The notes under the pieces: model-generated
The model's input: only the letters and a program-made list of their open reading frames with translations
The model's database searches: none
Told to the model about the DNA's origin: nothing
Part shown: positions 55,407 through 64,000 of the stretch, in pieces
How positions within the stretch are numbered: position 1 is the first letter of the stretch
Layout: every line of letters starts with the position of its first letter
Position numbers and translations under genes: made by a program
Source: CAWHJN01 sp963829705
GTDB lineage: Bacteria > Bacteroidota > Rhodothermia > Rhodothermales > BA12
DNA length: 64,000 nucleotides
Direction: 5' to 3'
Assembly (NCBI GenBank): GCA_963829705.1
Contig: CAWHJN010000004.1
Span: 124,001 to 188,000, forward strand

Positions 55407-56846
55407 TCAGTGGGCGACGACGAGCGTGCGGGTGCTCGTGGTGCCGCCGGCTTCGAGGCGCACCACGTAGACGCCGCCGGGCAGCGGGGCCGCGTCGAGC
55501 GTGACGGTGTGCGGCCCGGCGGCCATCGTCTGGTTGGCGAGGCGGGCCACTTCGCGGCCCAGCGCGTCGAACACGCGGACGCTCACGCGCCCGGCTTCCG
55601 CTACCACGAAAGCGATGTCGGTGTCCCCGGCGGTCGGCGTGGGCTGCACGCTCGTCAGGTGCGAGGCCGGTGCGAGGGGGGCATCCCCTTTCTCGGTGCC
55701 CGTGGCGAGGTCGGTATACGTCAGCGTGACGCGGCTGCTCGCGGGCGTGTCGAGCGTGCCGTCCCCTTCCTCATCGGTGAAGAACTCGACGAGGGCGGCG
55801 TTGCCGCTGGCGTCGTAGGTGTAGGCAATGCGCGTGTCGGGCGTGAAGGTGGTACCGTCGGCCGAGCTTTCCATCAGAATGTCCTGCGTCTGATCGGCCG
55901 CGAACGTCAGCGTCGTGCGGTTGGTGATCACCCAGGCGCTCGTAGCGTCGTCCCAGGTCTCCGACACGGCTTGCAGGGTCGTGGCGTTGTCGAGGGTCGG
56001 GCGCGTGCGCTCGGAGTTGACCCAGGCGCTCGTGGCCGTGTCCCACGTTTCCGTCGTGTAGGAGAGGGCGTAGGTGAACGCCGTCAGCGCGCGGTCGGGC
56101 ACGATGAAGTAGAAAAAGCCGGTTGCGATGCCCGACCCCTCCGTGGCATTGGAAGCGTTGAAGATGGCCTGCACGGAGGCGGCGTACGTGGTGCGCTCGC
56201 TGTTGACGTAGGCGGTGCCGTTCCACTCCTCGTCGACGACGACTGCCATGCCGCCGCTCTCCGAAATCGTCGTCCGGTCCTCGACCACCCACGCGCCGCT
56301 CTTCCAGTCTTCGCTGAGGATCTGGGAAGGAAGCCCGCCGACGTACGTGGTGGTGGTGCGGTAGTCGTTCTGCCACGCTCCCGAGGCAAATTCCTCCTCC
56401 AGTTCGACGGTGACGAACCCGGCTCCGTTGCGCGTATACGACGTGCGGTACGTGGGCACCCACGCGCCAGCAATCCAGGAAGACTGGGTTTCCGAGGCGA
56501 GGCGGCCAGTGGCGTCGTAGGTGAACGCCGTGTGCGACTGGTTGACGAGGTCCAGGGTGCCGTGCTCGAAGTCCGGCACGCGGGTGATCTCCTCGCTCAC
56601 ACGCCCGTCGCTGAAGGTGCGGGTGCCGCTGAGAAAGAGGAGGTACGCGGCCGGGGACTGCGTGGGGTCGAGGAATTCGTACGTGTACGCGGAGACGGCG
56701 AACGGGGCCTGCGCGGCAGCGGGGGCGACGAGGTTCGTCAGCGCGCGGGCGCGCGTCGCGGAAGGCGTGGGCTGCTGCGCGTGGAGCATCGGCGCGCTCA
56801 ACAGCGCGGCCACGAGCAGGACGAGGGAGCCGGGGAAGCGGGGCAT
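55407..56846 (-). CDS. secreted protein with AWV...RTT repeats and sorting domain
   Basis: 479 residues from the ATG at 56846, signal MPRFPGSLVLLVAALLSAPM ending LHAQ. The body holds about six copies of an RHS/YD-like strand motif: AGAWVPTYRTSYTRNG, SGAWQNDYRTTTTY, SGAWVVEDRTTISESG, NGTAYVNSERTTYA, TSAWVNSERTRPT and TSAWVITNRTTLTF. Other YD-like parts are HTAFTYDATGRLASETQSS and IAYTYDASGNAALVEFFTDE. The last 85 residues form a sorting domain (SVQPTPTAGDTDIAFVVAEA, RVFDALGREVARLANQTMA, GVYVVRLEAGGTTSTRTL). No toxin domain is present. It is convergent with the dehydrogenase gene (9 bp gap). Confidence 0.83.
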   Translation of the reverse strand: MPRFPGSLVLLVAALLSAPMLHAQQPTPSATRARALTNLVAPAAAQAPFAVSAYTYEFLDPTQSPAAYLLFLSGTRTFSDGRVSEEITRVPDFEHGTLDLVNQSHTAFTYDATGRLASETQSSWIAGAWVPTYRTSYTRNGAGFVTVELEEEFASGAWQNDYRTTTTYVGGLPSQILSEDWKSGAWVVEDRTTISESGGMAVVVDEEWNGTAYVNSERTTYAASVQAIFNASNATEGSGIATGFFYFIVPDRALTAFTYALSYTTETWDTATSAWVNSERTRPTLDNATTLQAVSETWDDATSAWVITNRTTLTFAADQTQDILMESSADGTTFTPDTRIAYTYDASGNAALVEFFTDEEGDGTLDTPASSRVTLTYTDLATGTEKGDAPLAPASHLTSVQPTPTAGDTDIAFVVAEAGRVSVRVFDALGREVARLANQTMAAGPHTVTLDAAPLPGGVYVVRLEAGGTTSTRTLVVAH

Positions 56847-57196
56847 GGGGCTAGGATGAATGAGTGGAGGAAAAAGATGCCGGAAGAAAGCCGGTGTCCA
56901 GGAAAAGCAAGAACAGAACCGCGCGGACAGAGCAGGAGCATACAGGATGCTTCGGGCCTGCGGGCGCATGGTGGGAGTGTTGCGGGCGAAGGCTCTGCAA
57001 AGATACAGAAGGTGCCCACGCGCGCCACGCCGTGGAGGTGCGTGCAAAACGACCCCGCCATTATATTGCGCGCTTTGCTGGGCAGGGCATTCCTGCCTGC
57101 CCCCCTCAGGCAACCCGCGCGCCGTCTCGCGTGTAGGTGTGCTTTCTTCCTCTGGTCTTTCGCGCTTATCCTGAGCGCGCTTTCTTCTTCTCTCTC
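56847..57196. other. 350 bp divergent intergenic region
   Basis: It contains the promoter-like box of the minus-strand secreted protein (56998-57005) and TTATATTG near 57061-57068 that could serve efp. Short ORFs here have no family resemblance. Confidence 0.4.
56998..57005 (-). promoter_or_regulatory. TAnnTTTG -7 element ahead of the minus-strand secreted protein
   Basis: The minus strand reads TATCTTTG, an exact match to the Bacteroidota -7 consensus, about 150 bp upstream of the ATG at 56846. The -33 element is not clear. Confidence 0.45.
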
Positions 57197-57769
57197 ATGG
57201 CAGATACCAGCGACTTCCGCAACGGCCTCGTGCTCGTGTGGAACAACGATCTCTGGCAGATCATCGAGTTTCAGCACGTCAAGCCCGGCAAGGGCGGCGC
57301 GTTCGTCCGCTCGAAACTCCGAAACGTCCGCAACGGCAAAGTCGTCGACAACACATTCCGCGCGGGCGAACGGGTGGAGACCGCGCGCGTCGAGCGGCGC
57401 AAGCACCAGTTTCTCTACGAGGACGACATGGGCCTCCACTTTATGAACACGGACACCTACGAGCAGATCACGCTGCCCGTTGCCAGCGTCGAGGCGCGTC
57501 CGTACCTCAAGGAAGGCGGCGTGATCGACATCCTGTTCCACGCCGAGACCGAGCAGCCGCTCACCACCGAGATCTCGCCGTCGGTCGAGTTGCTCGTCAC
57601 CCAGACCGATCCCGGCCTCAAGGGTGACACGGCCACGGGCGCGACCAAGCCCGCCGTGCTCGAAAGCGGTGCCACGGTGTACGTGCCGCTCTTCATCAAC
57701 GAGGGCGACGTGCTGCGCGTCAACACGAGCGAGGGCACCTACATCACCCGCGTCTCGACGGGCAACTGA
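57197..57769 (+). CDS. efp: elongation factor P
   Basis: Relieves ribosome stalling at polyproline. 190 residues, standard length. The ATG at 57197 gives MADTSDFRNGLVLVWNNDLW; upstream in-frame codons from 57137 lack homology. The tip loop is FQHVKPGKGGAFVRSKLRN with Lys32 at the position that is modified in many bacteria. Domains II-III are YEDDMGLHFMNTDTYEQITL and QTDPGLKGDTATGATKPAVL with the C-terminal INEGDVLRVNTSEGTYITRV. No EpmA/EpmB gene is adjacent. It leads an efp-accB-accC cluster (37 bp to accB), an arrangement common in bacteria. Confidence 0.97.
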   Translation: MADTSDFRNGLVLVWNNDLWQIIEFQHVKPGKGGAFVRSKLRNVRNGKVVDNTFRAGERVETARVERRKHQFLYEDDMGLHFMNTDTYEQITLPVASVEARPYLKEGGVIDILFHAETEQPLTTEISPSVELLVTQTDPGLKGDTATGATKPAVLESGATVYVPLFINEGDVLRVNTSEGTYITRVSTGN

Positions 57770-57806
57770 GCCTTCCCCACCCTCATTCCTCCAGCCTCAC
57801 CCCGGC

Positions 57807-58358
57807 ATGAACCTGAGCGAAATCAAAGAACTGCTTCGCATCGTCGCCGAGAGCGGCATAGAAGAAGTGGAGGTCGAGCAGGACGGCATCCGCGTGGTGG
57901 TGCGCCGTCACGCCGCCACGGTGTTCGTACCGCCCTCGATGCCCCAGATGCCTTCGATGCAGCAGATGCCGCAGGCGATGTACCCGCCGATGGGCTTCGC
58001 GCCGCAGCCGTTCGCGCCGCCGCCTGCGCCCGCCGCATCGCCCGCGCCGCCACCTGCTCCTGCCGCGCCGACGCCCGCCGCGCCTGCCGAAGCACCTGCC
58101 GCCGAGGCCGCCATGCAGGGCCACGTCGTCAAAGCGCCCATCGTGGGCACCTACTACCGCTCGCCCTCGCCCGACGACCCGCCGTTCGTGGACGTGGGCC
58201 AGAAGGTCAGCAAAGGCGACGTGCTGTGCATCATCGAGGCGATGAAGCTCATGAATGAGATCGAGGCCGAAGTCAGCGGCACCGTCCGCCAGATGCTCGT
58301 CCAGAACGCCCAGCCCGTCGAGTACGACCAGCCGCTTTTCGTCATCGACGAAGCGTGA
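57807..58358 (+). CDS. accB: biotin carboxyl carrier protein of acetyl-CoA carboxylase
   Basis: Carries the biotin that shuttles CO2 from biotin carboxylase to the carboxyltransferase for malonyl-CoA. 183 residues. The N terminus MNLSEIKELLRIVAESGIEE is typical, followed by a Met/Pro/Ala-rich flexible linker of about 55 residues. The biotinyl domain has VKAPIVGTYYRSPSPDDPPF and VLCIIEAMKLMNEIEAEVSG, the lysine of EAMKLM being the biotinylation site. accC follows after a 94 bp structured spacer. Confidence 0.97.
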   Translation: MNLSEIKELLRIVAESGIEEVEVEQDGIRVVVRRHAATVFVPPSMPQMPSMQQMPQAMYPPMGFAPQPFAPPPAPAASPAPPPAPAAPTPAAPAEAPAAEAAMQGHVVKAPIVGTYYRSPSPDDPPFVDVGQKVSKGDVLCIIEAMKLMNEIEAEVSGTVRQMLVQNAQPVEYDQPLFVIDEA

Positions 58359-58372
58359 TGGGACGCGCGAAC

Positions 58373-58442
58373 GTCGGAACGCGAACGGGGAAAGTTCGCG
58401 TGCCTGGCCCGCGCTCCACCGTTCCGCGCTCCGCGTTCCGAC
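58373..58442 (+). promoter_or_regulatory. competing hairpins in the accB-accC spacer
   Basis: GTCGGAACGCG (58373-58383) is perfectly complementary to CGCGTTCCGAC (58432-58442). CGCGAAC (58380-58386) can instead pair with GTTCGCG (58394-58400). The two stems share 58380-58383, so they exclude each other. The right arm also belongs to the TTCCG-rich element, ending 10 bp before the accC ATG. Confidence 0.4.
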
Positions 58443-58452
58443 TTCCGACTTT

Positions 58453-59796
<1,344 letters not shown>

Positions 59797-59864
59797 CGGG
59801 GCGTTGAGGAGGTTGGCGGGGTCGGTTGCGGGTTCAGCCGCGCTGCCAACCACCAAACTCGTTT

Positions 59865-59900
59865 AACTTCCGCGTTTCCACTTCCGCATTCCGACTTTCG
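59865..59900 (+). repeat. TTCCG-rich element directly upstream of gcvH
   Basis: Contains ACTTCCGCGTTTCC at 59866-59879, identical to the nadD upstream copy over 22 bases, then one extra TTCCG heptamer. It ends three bases before the ATG. Confidence 0.55.
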
Positions 59901-59903
59901 ACC

Positions 59904-60281
59904 ATGACCTTCCCCGACGAACTCTATTACACCAAAGACCACGAGTGGCTGCGCGTAGACGGCGACACGGCCACGCTGGGCATTACCGAATTCGCCGCCC
60001 GTGAGCTGGGCGACATCGTGTTCGTGGAGTTGCACGACGAAGGCTCGGAGGTAGACGCCGAAGGCGTTTTCGGAACCGTCGAAGCCGTGAAAACCGTCTC
60101 CGAGCTTTTCGCGCCTGTGGCGGGCACGATCACCGAGAAGAACGAGGCGCTCGACGCCAACCCGGAGTTCGTCAACGAAGACCCGTACGGCAAAGGCTGG
60201 ATGGTCAAGATGACGCTGGCCGACACCGCCGACCTCGACAGCCTGATGCGCGCTGACGCCTACGGCGATATGGTAAGCTGA
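59904..60281 (+). CDS. gcvH: glycine cleavage system H protein
   Basis: Lipoyl carrier of the glycine cleavage complex, shuttling the aminomethyl group between P, T and L proteins. 125 residues. Starts FPDELYYTKDHEWLRVDGDT, typical for GcvH. The lipoylation lysine is in FGTVEAVKTVSELFAPVAG, and the tail YGKGWMVKMTLADTADLDSL is conserved. gcvT and gcvP are elsewhere. Its TGA overlaps the ATG of the next gene by one base (ATGA-type TGATG junction), which suggests translational coupling with the lipoprotein. Confidence 0.96.
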   Translation: MTFPDELYYTKDHEWLRVDGDTATLGITEFAARELGDIVFVELHDEGSEVDAEGVFGTVEAVKTVSELFAPVAGTITEKNEALDANPEFVNEDPYGKGWMVKMTLADTADLDSLMRADAYGDMVS

Positions 60282-60880
60282 TGCGTGCCGGCGCTGCACT
60301 GGCACTTCTGGTGGTGCTGGCCGCGTGTGGCGACCCCCGTGCGCCGGTACTCGAAGAAGCGCAGCCGTCGGCGTTCGATACGACGATTGCCTACGACGTG
60401 CCCCTGCTGCCCGGTGGTGCGCCGGCCACCGTCACGCACGTGTTTACGGCCACCGCGAATACGGCGCCCTTGCAGTGGAGCCGCCGGGTGACGCGGGGGC
60501 TGGACACGCTCCTGTTAGAGAAAGGTGACAGCGCCGACCTCGATCCGATGTTCACCAACACGGCGGCCTTCGGCGTGTGCCCCGATCCCGGCACGTGCCG
60601 AAAGCTGTGGTTTGTGGGCACCTTCGCCCGCGCCGATGTCGAGACGCTGGCGCCCGGCCCGCTCGACGCCTACGAGCGCGAGGTCGCCCGTGGGTTTCTG
60701 CTCGACGATGGAATTGCCGAAGCCGAAGCGGACCGCCTGCTCGACTCGCTCGACGCGCAGTATGCCACGCAGGAGCGCGTGACGGTTCAATTCACCGAAA
60801 GCCCCACTGCCCGAGGGCCGGTGTGGACGTACCATCCCGGTATGCAAAAGCTGCTGCCGGTTTCGCTGGACGACGAATAG
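60281..60880 (+). CDS. lipoprotein of unknown function coupled to gcvH
   Basis: 199 residues with a lipoprotein signal, LALLVVLAACGDPRAP (lipobox Cys at 16). The mature part has a beta-rich region (AYDVPLLPGGAPATVTHVFT, PLQWSRRVTRGLDTLLL), a Cys pair in FGVCPDPGTCRKLWF that could form a disulfide, and a helical segment (EAEADRLLDSLDAQYATQER). No family was recognised. Start overlaps the gcvH stop by one base, so it is co-translated with an enzyme it has no obvious link to. Confidence 0.75.
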   Translation: MRAGAALALLVVLAACGDPRAPVLEEAQPSAFDTTIAYDVPLLPGGAPATVTHVFTATANTAPLQWSRRVTRGLDTLLLEKGDSADLDPMFTNTAAFGVCPDPGTCRKLWFVGTFARADVETLAPGPLDAYEREVARGFLLDDGIAEAEADRLLDSLDAQYATQERVTVQFTESPTARGPVWTYHPGMQKLLPVSLDDE

Positions 60881-60957
60881 CACAAGCTCCTCGAACGTCG
60901 TGGACGACGGCGCTCAAAAACGAGCGGCCGGTGACCAGTGACCAACGATTCTCCCCC

Positions 60958-62529
60958 ATGCACGAAACCATCGTCATCCTCGATTACGGCTCGCAGTACA
61001 CCCAGCTCATCGCGCGGCGCGTGCGCGAGGCGGGTGTGTACTCCGAGATCCACCCGTGTACGGTTGCGCCGGGCGAGGTCGCCGCGATGCGGCCGAAAGG
61101 GCTGATCCTGTCGGGCGGGCCGTGCTCGGTCTACGACGACGGAGCCCCGCAACTGTCGCCCGACCTGCTCGAATTGACGCGGGAGGACGGGTCGCCTGTG
61201 CCCATCCTCGGCATCTGCTACGGGTTGCAGGCGATGGCGCACGCACAGGGCGGCGAGGTCAGCCCGAGCGACCATCGGGAGTTCGGGCGGGCCCACCTCG
61301 TCGTCGAAGACGCCGCCGACCCGCTGCTCGCGGGCATCCCCGAGGGCTCGAACGTGTGGATGAGCCACGGCGACCGCCTCACGCGATTGCCGGAGGGCTA
61401 CCGCGTCATCGCCCGGACCGACAACGCGCCCATCGCCGCCGTGCGCTCGGACGCCCGCCCGCAGTTTGGCGTGCAGTTCCACCCCGAGGTCGTCCACACC
61501 GACGCGGGCAAGACGGTGCTCGAAAACTTCGCCCTCCACATCTGCGGCTGCCAGGGCGACTGGACGCCCGCGCACTTTATCGAAGAGAAAAAGGCCGAGA
61601 TCCGCCAGACTGTCGGCGACGCGCACGTGATCCTCGGACTGTCCGGCGGCGTGGATTCGAGCGTTGCCGCCGTGCTTTTGCACGAGGCCATCGGCGACCA
61701 GCTCACCTGCATTTTCGTCCACAACGGCGTCTTGCGCGCGGGCGAGTACGAGCAGGTGCAGGAGACCTTCCGCGACCACTACCACATCCGCCTCGAAGCC
61801 GTCGATGCGAGCGATTTGTTTCTCGACAAGCTCGACGGCGTCGCCGATCCCGAGACAAAGCGCAAGATCATCGGCAACACGTTCGTCGAGGTCTTCGAGG
61901 AGGCTACGCACCGCATCGAAAGCGAGATCGGCACGAAGCCGACGTTTCTGGCGCAGGGCACGCTGTATCCCGACGTGATCGAGAGCGTGTCGTTCAAAGG
62001 CCCGAGTGCCACCATCAAGACGCACCACAACGTGGGCGGGCTGCCGGAGAAGATGAACCTGAAGGTGCTCGAACCCTTCCGCGAACTGTTCAAGGACGAG
62101 GTGCGCGAGATCGGGCGTTTGCTGGGCGTGCCCGAGCGCATCGTCGGGCGGCACCCGTTCCCCGGCCCCGGCCTGGCGATCCGCATCCTCGGACCCGTCA
62201 CGCGCGAAAGCGTCGCGCTCCTGCAGCGGGCCGACGACATCTTCATCTCCGAGCTGCGCGACAAAGGCCTCTACGACGACGTCTGGCAGGCCTTCGCCGT
62301 GCTCTTGCCCGTGCAGAGCGTCGGCGTGATGGGCGACTACCGGACGTACGAGAGCGTGTGTGCGCTGCGCGCCGTGACGAGCGTGGACGGCATGACGGCG
62401 GACTGGGCGCACCTGCCGTACGGTTTCCTCGCGCACGTCTCCAACCGCATCGTCAACGAGGTGCGCGGCATCAACCGCGTCGTCTACGACATCTCAAGCA
62501 AGCCGCCCGCGACCATCGAATGGGAGTAG
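60958..62529 (+). CDS. guaA: GMP synthase (glutamine-hydrolysing)
   Basis: Converts XMP to GMP with glutamine and ATP. 523 residues, standard. The ATG at 60958 begins HETIVILDYGSQYTQLIARR. The glutamine amidotransferase half has the nucleophile in ILGICYGLQAMAHAQGG and the His-Glu pair in FGVQFHPEVVHT. The ATP-pyrophosphatase half has the P-loop ILGLSGGVDSSVAAVLL. The dimerisation domain has GRHPFPGPGLAIRILGPVT and ends PPATIEWE, the GuaA signature. The upstream in-frame extension has no homology. Single gene, 77 bp after the lipoprotein. Confidence 0.97.
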   Translation: MHETIVILDYGSQYTQLIARRVREAGVYSEIHPCTVAPGEVAAMRPKGLILSGGPCSVYDDGAPQLSPDLLELTREDGSPVPILGICYGLQAMAHAQGGEVSPSDHREFGRAHLVVEDAADPLLAGIPEGSNVWMSHGDRLTRLPEGYRVIARTDNAPIAAVRSDARPQFGVQFHPEVVHTDAGKTVLENFALHICGCQGDWTPAHFIEEKKAEIRQTVGDAHVILGLSGGVDSSVAAVLLHEAIGDQLTCIFVHNGVLRAGEYEQVQETFRDHYHIRLEAVDASDLFLDKLDGVADPETKRKIIGNTFVEVFEEATHRIESEIGTKPTFLAQGTLYPDVIESVSFKGPSATIKTHHNVGGLPEKMNLKVLEPFRELFKDEVREIGRLLGVPERIVGRHPFPGPGLAIRILGPVTRESVALLQRADDIFISELRDKGLYDDVWQAFAVLLPVQSVGVMGDYRTYESVCALRAVTSVDGMTADWAHLPYGFLAHVSNRIVNEVRGINRVVYDISSKPPATIEWE

Positions 62530-62629
62530 GGAGCAAGCGCGAGAGACGAATTCGTGATTCCGGCGCGCGTGCGGTGATGGGCGCGTGCGGGTGTCGTTTC
62601 TTGGCACCCTATCACCGTCCTGCCCCGGC

Positions 62630-64000
62630 ATGCTCCGCGCCTCGCTCTTCTCGTTTCTGCTGTTTCTCCTCGCCTTCCCCGTCGCGGCGCAGACCTTCGA
62701 CGTGCCGCGCAATCCCGATGCCGAGGCCATCTTCGACGAGGCCGTCGAGGCTTTCGAGGAGAGCGAGTACGCCACGGCCTACCGCCGCTTCCGGCTCGTC
62801 TACACGCAGTACCCGCTCAACCAGAAGACGACGGCGGCGCTCATCATGGCGGCGAAGGCCCTCTACCGGCAGGGCGACACGCAGCACGCCCGCGCGCTCC
62901 TGCAGGAGTTCGTCCGCACCTACCAGACGAGCAGCTACCTGCCCGAGGCGCGGAGCCTGCTGCGCCGCATCGAGCAAGGTGGGGCTGCGCCTTCCGGGCC
63001 GCGCCGCGCCACGGTGGACCTCGGCATCGTGCTGCCCCTGACGGCGCGCGATGCGCCGCTCACGCAGGCGTTTTTCAACGGCCTGCGGATGGCGGTGGAC
63101 GAGCACAACGCGCAGTCCAGCGGCCCGCGCGTGCGGATGGTCTTCCGCAACACGCGCAACGAGGCCGAGCGCGCCCGCTCCGCCATGGCGGAGTTGCGGG
63201 GAGCCGCTGCCGTCATCGGGCCGCTGTATTCGGAAGAAGCGCTCGCCGCTGCCGCGACGGCCGAGCGTAACGGCGTGACGATGATCGCGCCGCTGGCCAC
63301 CGATCCGCGCGTGAGCCAGGGCCGCGCGCACGTGTTCCAGGCCAACGCCACCACCGAGGTGCGAGGCCGCGCGATGGCGCGCTACGCGATCTCGTCGATG
63401 CGAGGGCGCACCTTTGGCATCGTGGCCGAGGGCGGCGACGAAGGCCTGAGCGCGCAGATGACGGAGGCGTTCGAGGACGAGGTGATGCGCGAGGGCGGCA
63501 CGATCCAGTTTTACCAGGAAGTGCCGTCGCGCGGCGGCTGGTCGAAGCTCGACGAGAGCATCGACCCGGAAGCCCTCGCCGCGGTCGACGCGCTCTACCT
63601 GCCCGTCGTGGGCGGCAACGCCGACGCTGACATCCGGGCGGCTCTCACGGCCCTCGGGCGCACCGGCTCGACGCCCCGCGTGCTCGGCAACGCCGAGTGG
63701 CACCGCCGCGGCGATGCCACCGTCAACAGCCGCTACGGCGTCACCTACACCAACGACTTCTATCCCGACGACAGCCGCGAGGCCGTCCGCCGCTTCCGCG
63801 AGCGCTACCGGGTGCAGACGGGCGACGACCTCGACAAGCAGCCGTTCACGCAGCAGCGACTGGCGTTCACGGGCTACGATCTGGGCCGCTTCGTCCTGGC
63901 GCAGATCGGCAAACAGGGAGATCTGCGCGACGCGCTGCGTGAAGCCCCGCGCTACGAGGGCCTCGGCATCAACCTCGACTTCCGCGACGGCAACGTCAAC
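62630..64000 (+). CDS. TPR plus periplasmic-binding-protein type I fold, LpoA-like (3' end outside window)
   Basis: 457 codons seen, open to the window edge. Signal LRASLFSFLLFLLAFPVAAQ without a lipobox. Residues 30-107 are TPR-like helices (IFDEAVEAFEESEYATAYRR, ALYRQGDTQHARALLQEFVR). From about 125 a type I periplasmic-binding (Peripla_BP_6-like) domain follows: VDLGIVLPLTARDAPLTQAF, AAAVIGPLYSEEALAAAATA, MRGRTFGIVAEGGDEGLSAQ and VLGNAEWHRRGDATVNSRYG. TPR followed by this fold is the architecture of LpoA-type penicillin-binding-protein activators, and also of some branched amino acid receptors. No permease genes are visible. Confidence 0.8.
   Translation, partial: MLRASLFSFLLFLLAFPVAAQTFDVPRNPDAEAIFDEAVEAFEESEYATAYRRFRLVYTQYPLNQKTTAALIMAAKALYRQGDTQHARALLQEFVRTYQTSSYLPEARSLLRRIEQGGAAPSGPRRATVDLGIVLPLTARDAPLTQAFFNGLRMAVDEHNAQSSGPRVRMVFRNTRNEAERARSAMAELRGAAAVIGPLYSEEALAAAATAERNGVTMIAPLATDPRVSQGRAHVFQANATTEVRGRAMARYAISSMRGRTFGIVAEGGDEGLSAQMTEAFEDEVMREGGTIQFYQEVPSRGGWSKLDESIDPEALAAVDALYLPVVGGNADADIRAALTALGRTGSTPRVLGNAEWHRRGDATVNSRYGVTYTNDFYPDDSREAVRRFRERYRVQTGDDLDKQPFTQQRLAFTGYDLGRFVLAQIGKQGDLRDALREAPRYEGLGINLDFRDGNVN

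Overview
The window is high-GC, gene-dense bacterial chromosome. Seven secreted proteins end in a type IX secretion-like C-terminal sorting domain (PNPF...YD.LGR.V...G.Y.YRL). Other clues are a TonB receptor, a DUF5686-type outer-membrane protein, TAnnTTTG-type -7 boxes, mostly absent Shine-Dalgarno sites, and an ECF sigma factor of the TIGR02999 kind. Together they point to Rhodothermota/Bacteroidota, probably Rhodothermales. A chemoreceptor and a flagellar-type export ATPase suggest a motile relative. No tRNA, rRNA, CRISPR array, IS element or prophage was recognised.

Layout. 1-4.7 kb (minus): a chemoreceptor (cut by the window edge), a PstS-like binding protein, a porin-like barrel and a Kelch-type lipoprotein. 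4.8-11.5 kb: S9 peptidase, secreted DUF1579-like protein, AraC regulator, FliI-type ATPase and a frameshifted ada. 11.6-21 kb: DUF5686-like protein, TonB receptor, nadD, infA, NhaC-type antiporter, deoB and a two-TM sensor-like protein. 21-22 kb: about 0.9 kb without a convincing gene that ends in a strong intrinsic terminator. 22-36 kb: two copies of a module (a secreted sorting-domain protein followed by a 39-52 residue peptide) surround housekeeping genes (cysteine desulfurase, ECF sigma factor, rdgB, dtd, DUF4139 protein, NamZ-like muramidase). 34.7-48.4 kb: lysine aminotransferase-like gene, cupin, two tandem subtilases, AlkA-type glycosylase, a metalloprotease and a large beta-propeller protein. 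48.5-64 kb: gyrA, TPR protein, anti-sigma-like protein, an aldehyde dehydrogenase, one more secreted protein, efp-accB-accC, gcvH, lipoprotein, guaA and the start of an LpoA-like protein.

The most unusual feature is the pair of micro-ORFs at 23945-24103 and 34315-34434. They share a C-terminal block (TAGSFDL.IP) and the residue spacing of a lasso-peptide leader (Y/F..P.L ... T), but lack the ring-forming acidic residue of a lasso core. Each lies directly behind one of two secreted proteins that share a module of about 125 residues. No maturation enzymes are in the window.

Five genes (ada, an alpha/beta hydrolase, the lysine aminotransferase-like gene, one subtilase, the aldehyde dehydrogenase) are interrupted by one-base shifts, two of them at homopolymers. 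That density looks more like residual assembly indels than gene decay. Non-coding structure includes three 28-29 bp palindromes around the NamZ-like gene, a repeated TTCCG-rich element in front of start codons, two terminators that are exact reverse complements flanking one gene, and hairpins ahead of gyrA, accC and the porin.
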